From NCBI GenBank assembly GCA_947568835.1, contig OX387602.1:13195021-13259020 (forward strand): DNA of 64,000 nt. Reading direction: 5' to 3'. Source of the DNA: Protonemura montana. Lineage: Eukaryota > Arthropoda > Insecta > Plecoptera > Nemouridae. Both the position numbers and the translations under genes were made by a program. The notes below the pieces were generated by a model. That model had not been told where the DNA came from. It ran no database searches and was given only the letters and a program-made list of their open reading frames with translations. Of the stretch, positions 1-11,975 are shown piece after piece. The first letter of the stretch is position 1. Each line of letters starts with the position of its first letter.

Positions 1-3000
1 TTCGGGTACGTAATAGCCGTCGAAGGGAATCGTTTCGTTGCCAATAGTCGTGATATCACTCCAGTCGGAAGGTCCGTCCACTCCACAGCAGCCCAACTGA
101 AAGCGCGAAGACGGGTCATTCAGACGCTTTGTTTTTGTAGACGGAATCATATTAAATGAACAGGACAAGAGAAAATTTCGAAAAGTTGCACGCTGTCCGT
201 AGATGTAAAAATCTCTTTCACTTCCAGTTGCCCCATTTTGTTCCCAGTTGATATTTATATGACTCTGTTTTGATATTTTTAAATTGGACCTGAAAGTTTT
301 TTTCTTGAAGCCTTAGAAAGTTGAGACCACAATAAGGTCTAAGAAAAACTACGAATCAATCAAATTCAATTCAAAGTGCGTGCTTCCTATTTACCAATGA
401 GCCACAAGAGGACGCTGCAAATCGAGAGGGTAGTACATATAAAATGTGAATTTTATATCCTATTTTTGTCAGAAATTTTAAATTTCGCCTTAGACAAATC
501 AGCAATGCATTGCTGATACCGACTCCATTACGGAACACATACAGCGTCTTGCATGAAGTCGATGCTAAAGGAGATTTCCTCGTTCTCAGGGTATTTCGGC
601 AGGGCTGCGTTCATCTTAGTCCAGATGCCTTCCTTCACGTCTTTCTGCATCACCATGCCAGTGATCGCTGCCGACAGCTCCAGGATGAAGATGAATCCCA
701 GCATCAGCGCGAACTGCATAAAGGTGACGAACAAGTGTTGTGAATATTAAATAATGTTGTCGCTCATTGAATTGCATGTATTTGCAATGGGGTGATGCTA
801 TAATATGATCAAGCGAGCTGTTACTCTGTTACTCTGTTAAAAGTGCGCTCTCGAATATGATTCCTTTTCGCGGTTTTTAAAGTTAGGTCTGAGCAGAAAA
901 TTTCGAATTTCAGATTTGAGGTAATACTTGGTAAGTCGCAAGAAAAACGAACTTTATGCTGGTAAGGGAAATGACCAAGATAGACATCTCAAATAATTTA
1001 ATACAGTTGGTTCCCATTGGTCGTTGACTGGTCAGATAAGATTGGGTGGAGTCGGAATGACTTTTGAACTAAGGAATGAGGGGGATTAACCGATATTTAC
1101 ACTGTGCTATTTTTCAGGAAATATTGGAAGAACCCGCAATCAACCCGTGCACGGAAGTCGGAAGAACAAAAGTAGCAATGCGAATTTAGCCCCAATTTGT
1201 TCACCAAGTAGAAGAAAGGACTGAACGATTTTTAATTGAGTGGAAATGTGGTCAACGTGCAGGAGTACATACCACCATGATCATGCAGGTACTCTCTCGC
1301 ACTGCTCCACAGCATCCAAAGAAGGCAACCAGGAAGATGATTGCTCCAACGACAAACAACAAAATGGCCGGCGACAGGTAGCTCTCCTCCAAGAAGTTGT
1401 CGAAACTGAAGTACACGTACTGGATGGTCGCTCCGACGCCAATTATCATAATACCCGTAAACTGGAAAAGTAAGAACAGATAATTTTCAAGCTCTTGGCG
1501 ATATGCGTTAGCATACCCGAATGTTAGGTGTATTTTTAAATGATAGATTTTTTTCAAATTACGGGCTAGGTCTTCATAAAGCTTGCGATACAGTTTGGAA
1601 AATAAAATAAGGTAATCAGAAACATCGTTTTGAACTTAATTTAATATTATCAATCAAATGGTGCATGATTCATGCTCAGATTCAAAGATCGTATTTCTTA
1701 TTACTATAGCCTGTACAAGTTTGACAGAATCTCAAAAGAAATTGCATGGCAAAATTATTGCTCATCCTGTTATTTTGGATAAATTTAGTTGATATCCTGG
1801 CATAATTTTAGTCTCTATAACATCGAATTTAACAAAAATGTGCACTCTAAATAATAGCTCAGAAACAAAGAGAGAATGGAAACACTGATAAAAACAATTT
1901 AAAGATGATAAGCAGTGGTAACATTTCCCTACTGAAGTGATGATTCAATTTATTACGACTGGTTTTTGATGACGCTGATGCCACAGCGCTGATGTTAAGC
2001 TGTCTTCGCGAAAAATGGCCACCAAATGACTTATTTACCGACAGCAATGGAGGATGCAACTAGCTGTAGTCACCGTCATTTCGAGTGTTAAGAAATTTCA
2101 TTTTTGTATTTACCGCAGACTATTCTCATTTGAGACCGGTTTATGCCCAATCAATATATATTGATACCAACCTCAGCGATTGATAGACATTTATCGATAT
2201 TTTGAGTCGTAATTATTTAATAACAGAGGTTTGTTAAAAAGGACGGCCGCAGGCGCCATCGGTGGCACCAATCGTTACGATGTGTTTTTGGTTCGATTGC
2301 TCAGCAGAAAGTTCCTCGGAGTTCGTCCTTTAGTTCCTCTAAATGGCTTTCACTTAGAAAAAAGGTTATACCTACCAAAAAGTGTATTCTACCGATTCTA
2401 CCCGACATTTTGCCTTGCTGAGCGATACCTTAGCTCTGGAAAAGTGGGAAATTTCGGGTAGTGACATTCTAAAACCAAGGTGACCAGCGACCCGTATTCT
2501 TTTCTCTAAGGTCTGGGTGACGGTGAATGGGTGGCGTTAGTAAAAGTGTTATCACAGATGTGCTACTATTTAAAAGTAGATTCAAAGATCCAATTTATTA
2601 TGATTAAGGCCAATTCCATTATTCTTGGCGTACGTGTTGACGCGGACCTAGTTTTATCACTGCTAAATTACTGATACTGGTGATAAGGAGCTTTTCGTAG
2701 ACTTTGTTTCATTGTTACAATGCAGATAGCAAACTTTTTTGTGTACTTTTGTGATCCGACGTCAACTGGGAAAAGGTGAAGAATGCTCATCATAACATTA
2801 TTCGAGCATAAATACCTATTTTATATCAATACCGAGATTGAATTCCATATCGTGAATGTGTCAGTAACATGAATCATATTCTCAGCATGTTTTATCATTC
2901 GCCCGATGACGTCATACAATTTCCTTGCAATGCATAAGAAATGGGTTAGATTTCATGTTGAAATCTCAGAGAATTAGCAACGATGACTTAATTGTGCTAA

Positions 3001-3399
3001 TAACCGAAGCCTTGGTGACAACCATGTGATTTTAGGAGGCTAAAAAGTTCCAAGGATTTTCGTCATTGTTCCATCATTATAGCAGACAAATTAAAAACGA
3101 AACCGTATTTTTTTTCATTTGTAATAGATTGCCATATGGTGAGCTACAACCATATCTCTGTCAATACGGAGAGTCGCTGGATATTGCACAACGTCATACA
3201 AATGGTGTACTTTTAAACGATATTATCATTGTGTCACCTTGAAACCATTGTGAACCAAAAAAAGGCTAACGGCTTTAGAAACAATCGAAAATGAAGAAAA
3301 CAAATTCAAACCCTAAATACTTACCACAAAGAACAAGTTGAAGAGAAATAGCAGGTACTTAATGCACCGCATTCCCTTATTTAGGTCCGTATCTGCCAT
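1..3399 (-). CDS. Tetraspanin A (CD63-type), 3' part outside window
   Basis: Four-transmembrane scaffold protein of plasma/endosomal membranes, partial. Exons read on the minus strand are 3325-3399, 1273-1461, 543-713 and 1-96, all GT-AG and all phase 0, giving the first 177 residues. The ATG at 3399 follows an A-rich Kozak context. Residues 12-25 are TM1 (CIKYLLFLFNLFFV). Exon 2 holds TM2 and ends with the family signature FFGCCGAVRE. Exon 3 holds TM3 (FALMLGFIFILEL) and the start of the large extracellular loop. Exon 4 opens with the CCG motif of that loop (LGCCGVDG). The remaining loop cysteines, TM4 and tail lie to the left of the window. The exon plan is identical to the two neighbouring tetraspanin genes, so it is a paralogue. 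Seen: frame, splice sites, motifs. Inferred: CD63/Tsp42E-like subfamily. Confidence 0.93.
2033..2285. repeat. Dispersed repeat, copy 1
   Basis: About 250 bp in intron 1 of tetraspanin A resembles 7755-8000 in intron 2 of tetraspanin B. Shared blocks include GTCACCGTC-TTTCGAGTGTTA near the left, GATATTTTGAGTCGT in the middle, GAGGTTTGTTAAA, and GGTGGCACCAA-CGTTAC near the right. The two copies sit in non-equivalent introns, so this looks like a mobile or dispersed element rather than a remnant of gene duplication. No ORF or terminal repeat was recognised. Confidence 0.6.
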
Positions 3400-4526
3400 T
3401 TTTGGTGGCGGTAACTTGCACAGGGAACTGGTTTGTCGTCGTGCGATGCTAGGTGATGTAGTGATGTACACTGTACTGAGCAAGTCACAGCTCTGATGGT
3501 AATTCGTACACTAAGCGGTCTTATCTGGAACACCTGAGGAGATAAGCACATGCACCTGATAACGCTCAGTCGCTCAAATCGCGTAGATTGGTTAGCTTAT
3601 CGGAGAGTCTTTCAGGGCGAATCTTTGGCTTTGAAATATTTTCTCATTTTTTATATCATCTCGTCAGTTTGCCTATGGTTGCAAATCACTCGATCGTGTT
3701 TAGGAGTGAACATTGACCTTTTGTATGCCCACCTTACTTTAATGTCTTACCTGGTGTTTCAGATCTCGCCAATGTTGAGCAGCTATGAAAACTAATAGCT
3801 TCTTTGCACCAAAAAGATTTTATTTCATGTGTTATGAGACACCATTACACACATCAGGATAATTGGGAAGCGTTACAAAAATTTTTTAAACACATCTCTA
3901 AAAATTAATACATTTTTGTTGCTCTGACTTCAGGCAGTGTAGTTTTCTAGTGTTGTGCTCCAATAATTAAAAATGTAAATAATCGGTTCCACTCTTGAAA
4001 GGACCCTCCAAAAATGTAGAGGATACCCAATGCTTTGAACCTAGTTTGCTTGAATACAAATAACCATAGATTTACAAAACATCACTTGTTGTAAGGTAGT
4101 AACTCAATCTTAATCATAGTCCAACAAGCAGGCTTCCAATGTATGCAACCCATGTTACGTTCCTGCATTGCAAGGCATAACGTCCGATGACAGGGGTAAA
4201 TGAGAACTAATAATTTCGTAAAATTTGGCCGCACAAAAATTATTCTAGTAGCCTGGAACTAAAAAAAACCCTGGCTACGTCATCAGATGAAACACATGAC
4301 CTCAATGGCACTCAGTGCAAGATGATCTTGCCGAAGTCATTGTCATCTGAAAACATATACCTATCACACTCATCTGAACAGTAAGACTGCTTCGAGATAG
4401 CGATCAACTTAAAAATCTTCTTGGCATACACTCATACAGTCTAGTTTAGAAGTGGCACCTGCGGTGCAACCCTAGGTTTTCTTAAGATCACATATGAATT
4501 TTCTGAGTAGTTTTCCGGGACGTATT
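3400..4526. other. Intergenic spacer between tetraspanins A and B
   Basis: This holds the promoter side of gene A (minus, ATG at 3399) and the 3' UTR of gene B (minus, stop at 4527). Short AT-rich ORFs such as the one at 3550-3795 have no recognisable domain. I see no other gene here. Confidence 0.5.
3819..3824 (-). terminator. Candidate polyadenylation signal of tetraspanin B
   Basis: AATAAA on the minus strand, about 700 bp beyond the gene B stop codon. It is the clearest hexamer in the spacer, but assignment without transcript data is tentative. Confidence 0.35.
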
Positions 4527-7500
4527 TTAAACAGACTCGTAGTGTTGCTTTATGGCTCTGGCTAGGAAGCAGGAGAATACGACCCCCAGGAGCTGAAACG
4601 AAATTACATCCGGAGTTATTGATTGCACTTGGTTCAAATATTTATTACACCAATACTGACATCGTTATACACACAGAAAATCACATGCCTGCACATCTAC
4701 CAATAACACGCTCATAACAAATCAATACTCGGTGGCATGGGGTGAGCTTTCGATTGAGAACACAAGCTCAATTATTAAAGTGACCTCATTAAAATTATTC
4801 GGAGTAAGAGAATAGGACAGTAAAGAGAAACAGGTTAAAATCGAGGTTCAACCAACAAGATTTAATTATCTCTGATGATATTGAAACATGACAGTGTTTC
4901 TCCCCATTAGCTGAAACTGATATACTAATAAAACAAAAGCTCTCTTCACAAAAGCTTCTCCACGAAGCTTTTTCCTACTTAGCCAATTAATCTCATTTCT
5001 TACATTACAGTTGATATAAAAATATAATCGATAAATATAGGTGTTTAACTTCAGATTCTAATTTTCATGAAAATAGGAACTTTGTTTTATGTTTGTACTA
5101 CATCCAGCTAGTTTTACAACCAGTTTTTACAATAAATACACATCTTAATTGTAGATAACAAACGCGATTTGCACCTAGTGCACATGCGTTTACACAAGTT
5201 GTTCTAAAACAACAAGTTTATTATTGTCACAGAATGCAACCATCCGAAATCGCCTTTAAACAAGTTATCTCCCCATCAAGTCCCAATCGAGGCGATACCA
5301 TGGTCAAGCGACATCCAAATAATCACCTGTACAAACGCCAGACCGATGCCGACCCCGCCTATGGTCACTGCGTACTCCCTGACGAAGTTGCCCAGCGTGT
5401 CGATGCATCCAGGCTGGAAGCGTGTGGGTGAAGTGAGGGTGCAGTTCGACACCCCGATGTCACCGTAGACGCGGCCGCAGCACGACATGGGAAGCGATTC
5501 GTCTGTTTCGTTCAGGTGGACGGCTTTCGCCCAGTCAGAGGCGTTGTGGATGCCACAGCATTGCAACTGGGAATCAATCGTCATGGTTATGGTCCCGATT
5601 TTGAGGCGATTGATTTTCTGAATGTGTGGTGGAAATGAAACCAGCTGTGATTCTAAAAGAAATGTACGAAGTATGAACCACGGATTAATACTCTTGGTGG
5701 GCTATCTATGCTATTAGGTGGCTCATGGTTCTATACCGACTGTCGGATTGATTGTTGGGGTTTAAAAACGCACTGCTTGCCTGGGCAAAAACTTGCCCTG
5801 CAGCACTGGTCTAATGACGTCGGTGAATGAGCGGATGATTATGACCGTGTCATAACCGTGTCTAGAAGGGAGAAGGGAAAAACCGGTGCCGGCACATAGC
5901 CTACTCCTGTCGAAGAGCACCAAGGAGACCACCGGCAAAACGTCCCATTTGAAGGACGATACTACGCAAACAACAGGATTGCTCCACACATGGATTCCTC
6001 CATGGACAGCAAATCCATACTGTCAAGAGGTTGATAAGCAAGGCGAATGAAGTTGCTGTATTAACTTTCATACCTCCAGCCTCTCCCGAATAGAACTGGT
6101 CATATGTACGATGGTCACCCATCCAATACCTGACACAGCGCAGTGTTGTCTAACTTCGGTGATCTCACGAGAACCGGTGTTTCCAACACGCTAAACCGTT
6201 CGGTTACTGGCTGTCTATCGAACGGTTTGGCGTGTTGGAAACACCGGTTCTCATGAGATCACCAAGTTAAGAGACACTGCGCTAAGTCAGGTCTTGGATG
6301 GGTGACCATCATACATATGGCCAGTTCTGTTTGGGAGAGAGGTTGTAGGGATGAAAGTTTGTAATGCAACTTCATTCGCCTTGCTTATCAACCTTTCGCC
6401 AGCATGGTTCGCGTTGTACCGTCCTTCGGAAGGTACGTTAAGCCGGTGGCCCCTTGCTGCTCTTCGACATGATTAAGCTACACAGCGGCACCGGGTTTCC
6501 CCTTCTCCATTCTAGGCTAGGTTAGGTTCATCCTCATTATCATCCACTCATTCACCGCCGCCATTAGACAAGTGCCACAGGACCAGATGTGAAAACAGTG
6601 CTTCGTTAAACCCCAATAATCATGATCATAAGCCCTGAACCCTTGGCATACTTAATGCCATTCCAAAAGCACTTGGCTCTTTTCAGCTGTGCACAAATGA
6701 CTGGCGAAGTGGAAGAAAGTGAAACGCTATGTAAACAAGCAGAATAAGCCGGCATAGTGTGTCTGTCAGGTGTCCTTGCTACAGTAGAAAAGTGGCCTAT
6801 TTTTTAATCTTTCCTATCATGTAGACCATCTTAATTTTGCGTAGTAAACATTCTCAAAGCGACGACACTTTTATCATGTTGTTGTCTAAATGGAAATCGA
6901 AATACCCTATCGCTATTTATATTCATGGATAACAATACGAATCATTTTGGAATTTAAATAGATCAATATTTGAACAGACACTATCTTTCTTGGCATTACA
7001 GTCTTTGTGCGTTACTTATTTATTTTTGGGAAAGAGAAGCAATTTCTCAAGATAGTATTGTGTTAAGAAATAGAGAGAATGAATCAATCAATAACAAGAC
7101 CATTTATCTAAAGCACCTGATCAAGACACCAATGGCAAAGATATGCGAGTAATATCTTTTCCATACAGTTGAGCAACGTCTTATGACCTAAGTATATCAA
7201 TTCCTGGAATTTATGAACAGCCAAGACTTCATCCATTTCTGTTCGAAATTAAGTACAAACATCCCAGTTTCGTTTCGTTTCTGCCCCCATGATGCATCCG
7301 AATTTTAAGCAACGTGTTAATTCGTTAATTACCTCCGCCTGACCTGAAAATCAGCTGCATGGCAAGCCATTTCTTTCTTTGAAATATCCCCGACGATTTC
7401 AAGATTTTTAACTACATCTCGATCAATGCCACGTGGTCAATGGACTCTACCACAAATGGAGTGTCATTGCAGAATCGCCCCAGTGATGCAAATTATCTCA

Positions 7501-10500
7501 CCTCCAGCTGCATGTTGTCCCAGATCTTGGTGATGTCATCCTGGCCCTGAGTGTTGTACTTCTGGATAGTCTCGCTGAGTTTCTCGTCGAGCACGGCGGC
7601 AGTGCGGTCCTTGAGCGCGTATCCCGCGATGCCGGCAGCAAGTTGCAGGATGAAGATGAAAGACAGCAGCACGGAAAACTGCACCCCGGAACGGGAAGCA
7701 GACAGTCTTAGCGAACTACCATAGCATATTGGCGAAAATGGTTACCAACCGTCTACTTTACTGACAAAAATGGATGATGCTACAAGGTGGAGTCACCGTC
7801 GTTTCGAGTGTTAGGAAATTTTTCAGTGATTACCTACTCGTAATTGCTACTAGTTTACACTCCATTAATCTTTATTAATGCTAAACTTAACGATTGATAT
7901 AAATGTATGGATATTTTGAGTCGTTATTATTTATTGTAGAGGTTTGTTAAATTAGCGGTCGCAAGTGCAGTCGGGTGGCACCAACCGTTACCACGTGATG
8001 CCGGCTCCTTTGACATAGTGGCAGTAGGTTGTAAGTTATTTCAGTTTTTATAATTGATAGGGTCGTTAATAAGTGTCCAATTGACTATTCAAGCAACTAC
8101 CTTTGACTCAACGTATTAAGCAAGTGCTGAAGGTTTCACAAAAACATTTAAAGATCCAAATCCCATCGAAATTCTCGTGGTTGACGATTTGAGTTAATAT
8201 ATCAGTTGCAGATTGGTAGGCCTTGATTGGAAAAGCACATCCAAAAACAAACACAACTAAGTGTTTATGCATCCAAGTATGACGAGGCTGATTAAATGAA
8301 GCTCCACGGAGAAAACAACTGCAACCCATGCGGTATGTCGAAGGAAACTGAGCTCAAAATAAAGGAGTTCTCAAAAAAGGGCGATAAAAATATGCCATCA
8401 CTTCGATTTCCGCCATGTTTTGAAGATTTCATTTTAAAGAGATTGCCGTGTTGTGGAGATTGTTCTAAAAAAGTTCTTGAGATGACCTTGAAATGTCCTT
8501 GAGACTTGGAGGGTATAAAGTGCTCGGAATAGCTTCGTGTTTGGTGGAAATTATGGTGGAATGAAGGAAGACACAATTCTGCATGCATTTAAACTAATAA
8601 TCATCCTCTTCCCCCCCCCCCCCCCCCCCCTCACGCCCTTCCATGGGATGTTCATGAAAGCGACTGCTTTAACTCTGGTCATCCATTTACTTATGGTACG
8701 AGCGCAGTGTTGCTTAACTCCGGTGGCATTGATGAAAGTAATTGCGTGCAGACTCATCGCGCGTCCGGCAACGTGGTCACATTGGTGCTATAGTTACCGG
8801 TGGCTTATAACAATTTATAGAGAGTTTCTAGTATATTATGATTATCGGTGGAAAATCAGGTTGGAAGTGAAAATGATTCCGCGAAACCGACTTGCATGAC
8901 GTGCATTTAGGTTGTTGCCTAAATTAAAGCGAGTGCAAGAATGTGACAGCAAGAATTTCAGTCTCTTTAATTAGTTTCTTATATTATTGTAGATGCTCAA
9001 ACCATTGGCATTGGCCGGTATTCGTGATGCACGTGTTTGTACTTAGTCGATATATTTATTTCTCAGTAATTTTACTTAGAAAAAGGTCATAAGTGTATGA
9101 ACCAATGGTTCTCAGTTCTATCACAGGTCAGCACCAAATCTACGTCAACCATCCTAAAACGCCAATAATTATAACCTACTTTGCTCGTTGGGATAAATTT
9201 TAAACGGCAAGCCATAGTGTTACCAAACCTCGAATGGACTCTAGTATCCGAAAGTGGCGATAAATGATACCAACGTAAGGGAGCATTGCCCTTTTCTAAT
9301 CTTTCTGACATTAAAAATATGCTTGCGGTGCGCAGGGACAGGTTATCGCAACCCAACCAGGCGCAAGGGCACTACCCACAATTACATTACCGACATAAAC
9401 GAAAAGAATCAACTGTCTCTAACCACGCAAATCCGGTAGCAAACACAGACACATGTACCTAAAAAACGACTAACAACTTATGCATTTGCCACGCATTTAT
9501 TTTTGCACAATTACACCATGTATCACGATATGGAGTAAGTAAGGATGTTAGCACTGGCAACAGTGATCTATTGGTTTTATGGACTCTGAATCTTTGGCTT
9601 CTTTGGCTTCTTTGACGTTTAGTCGTCGTCTGATAAGATATTGATTCATTTCCTCGGGCGCAGTGAGTAAACATGAGGACAAATTCACTGCAACGTCATA
9701 TACCCAGTGGTTCCTTTAGACTGTGGAGTGTTACCACTTTGTAAACGAAGCTCGTTCAAGGAGAGTGAAACTTTACTGTATACATTCGCCAACGTTTGCC
9801 TGGCCTTATTATTAATTTTGTCTATCTATAAGCCCTATTCTACGAAACAACGGAGCAGCACCGCTCTTCTGACCAAACTGGGTATTCTTCTCATGCTTAC
9901 CGTGATCACCATGCAGTAATTCTCCTTGACAGCTCCGCAGCATCCGAAGAACGAGATGATCAACACGATGCTGCCGACGGCAATCAGAAGAGCAGGCGCC
10001 GAAAAATAGCCGTCGTCGAGGAAGTCAGAGTAGTTGTGGTAGACGCCTTGGATGACGGCGCCGACGCTTAAGATCACGATGCCTGTGATCTGGATTAAGA
10101 TGAGGATTAGTGGCGCACGTGGGGAGAGCCGCTATTGTTTTGACTTGTCAATGCGATATGTGGCTCTTTGGCTCTAAGAAGGAATGATTTCCATAGGCGA
10201 TGTTGAAGACTTTGTTATTACAGGCCATCGTCGAGGTCTTTCGAGGGCTGGGGCTATACTATTCAATTCACGAGCACTGGTCGGTCAAGAAATCTGGCCA
10301 TCAAATTCGCAGGGCCCTAAGACTGCAATTTAAATGTAAAGTCTGAGAAGAGTCCTTCTGCTTCGGCTTACCGAACACCAACGGCATACCGAACGAAATT
10401 AATTAGCAATATTTGCAGCACATCGTTCATTGCCCAAAATGAAACGCAAATTGATGCTAAAAAGGACGTAATTATACCTGCACACACGTGTAAGCAAGCG

Positions 10501-11975
10501 ACAAAAGACACATAAGGCCAAGCAGGGAAGGTGAATGAAAGACTTGTAATTCGACAGGAAAGTGGCCACGTGGTGCTTGAATGTCACGATTTAAATTCAA
10601 ATAAAACTCGGTGCTTGGGTTTCGGTTCGTTCAAATTTCTAGGACAGTTCTTGTGGAATTTAGATTACACAACCACGATTGACTCCACCCATGTGCGCTC
10701 CTAAAGTAAACGTAGACCAAATGTTGAATGCACCAAAAAAACAGCTCCTACTAGTTTTGTAGACAGGTTCCAGCTGTACCAGGCTGTGCGCTTAAATATA
10801 ACTATTTTACATGAGAATATTGAACACCAACAAGTGATTATTTTTCCTGGAATGAAAACTTACATCTTGATTTCCATGAGAATTTTCATTATTTTTGCAC
10901 ACACTTGAGCTGGGAATCTCTAAGAAAGAAGCGCATTGCTAAAGAAATTAACACAAGGAAGCCATGACAGGTCCCTCGTGGATTTTGTTTCGACTATCCA
11001 GATGAATCGGTTGGCAAGTTAAATTCTTGGAAACCGTTAGATATGGACTGGTATGGTTCACCCACGACTCCTATAATTTGTGCATGTTACCCAAAAAGCC
11101 CCATAGCTGATTAGTGAAACGCATGGCCCGTTTTTTTCTTGAAGCATGTTGTGTCATATGGGTTAAGTGAGAGAGGCTAATTACTTGTCCCAAAATAATT
11201 GGCACTGGGCTGTAGATCTATCTAAATGGTTATCAGAGTGTAAATCTAAATCAAACGTAAACATAGCAATATAATGACGTACCTACTCAAATGCATAGCA
11301 TGTCATGGAGGCGTATGATCGAAAAATAATCTGCTGAGCAAACACTGGATTGAACAGCAGAGCAAGCGGCACTATAAATTACGATTAATTATAACTTTCC
11401 ATATGCGCAGTTTATCGGTTTAGTTTCAGGCTGTAAAAGTAGCTACTAAAAGCGTGGCATCATAGTTATTTAGTAATTTTCCGTTTCTGATACGCCGTTC
11501 GCATCTAATTATTAATAAAAATGTGCAGAAGTAACAATAGAAATTAGTCAGCTAGAAAGAAAATGTGGATAGTTATGTGATCTAAATTCTGTGTACGTCA
11601 GTTATGAAGAAAAACACTAAAGATAAAGTGAAAGTGTCTGATTTTAAGAGAGCAAACCGATGGTATACTAATTTAACACTACCTCAGCTCACTTAGAATA
11701 AAATCGCGAGGCAATACGAAAACTGACAAAAGTAATTCCTTAAATTTGCCTTCATCTCAACGCTCATCATGAAGTTTACATCTGTTCTTTCAAAGCTCGG
11801 CGAATCAAGAAATATCACCGAACAAGAGCACGTGGTCGTTCAAAACCAAGTCACGCAAGGAATTTCTTCACTCACACAAGTTAAAAAAAATCAAACAACT
11901 TACCAGAAATATTAGATTGAATATAAACAGCAGATATTTGATACAAGCAGGACTTCCTGTCAACCCCATTTTCAT
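4527..11975 (-). CDS. Tetraspanin B (CD63-type), complete
   Basis: Complete tetraspanin of 247 aa. Minus-strand exons are 11904-11975, 9901-10089, 7502-7678, 5327-5566 and 4527-4592, with GT-AG junctions and every intron phase 0. TM1 is in exon 1 (CIKYLLFIFNLIFL). Exon 2 encodes TM2 and the FFGCCGAVKENYC signature. Exon 3 encodes TM3 (FSVLLSFIFILQL). Exon 4 encodes the large loop with CCG (QCCGIHN), SCC and two more cysteines (six in all), N-glycosylation sequons, and the start of TM4. Exon 5 ends TM4 and the tail HYESV. The C-terminal YESV fits the YxxPhi sorting motif used by CD63 for endosome/lysosome targeting. Genes A and C have the same plan, and C lies divergently 3.2 kb away. Two in-frame ATGs (11975, 11969) are two codons apart; I chose the first. 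Confidence 0.95.
5745..6202 (-). mobile_element. 5S-rRNA-headed SINE, left arm of an inverted pair
   Basis: Minus-strand copy of a SINE whose head resembles the 3' half of 5S rRNA (GAGATCACCGAAGTTAGACA, then GTATTGGATGGGTGACCATC, the internal promoter region). It is followed by a roughly 300-bp body with GCCGGTG and CTTCTCCCTTCTAG blocks and a 3' end of the form TTTAAACCCCAACAATCA. It lies in intron 3 of tetraspanin B and meets the right-arm copy head to head. Confidence 0.8.
6219..6630 (+). mobile_element. 5S-rRNA-headed SINE, right arm of an inverted pair
   Basis: Plus-strand copy of the same SINE. The 5S-like head (GAGATCACCAAGTTAAGAGA, then CTTGGATGGGTGACCATCAT) begins near 6252. The body runs to CGTTAAACCCCAATAATCA at about 6604-6622. 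The head is preceded by a palindromic join: 6181-6202 and 6219-6240 are inverted copies around a 16-nt loop. Confidence 0.8.
7755..8000. repeat. Dispersed repeat, copy 2
   Basis: Second copy of the repeat at 2033-2285, in intron 2 of tetraspanin B, diverged by small substitutions and indels. The common blocks listed for copy 1 occur in the same order. Confidence 0.6.
8611..8630. repeat. (C)20 mononucleotide run
   Basis: Twenty consecutive C within intron 2 of tetraspanin B. Similar G/C runs occur at 12628-12640, 31975-31997, 51106-51124 and 63868-63889. Confidence 0.95.
8680..8732 (-). mobile_element. 5S-type SINE head fragment
   Basis: The minus-strand reading contains GCCACCGGAGTTAAGCAACA followed by CTGCGCTCG, the 5S-like head seen in the other SINE copies. 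Only about 50 bp is recognisable, so it is a truncated relic. Confidence 0.5.
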
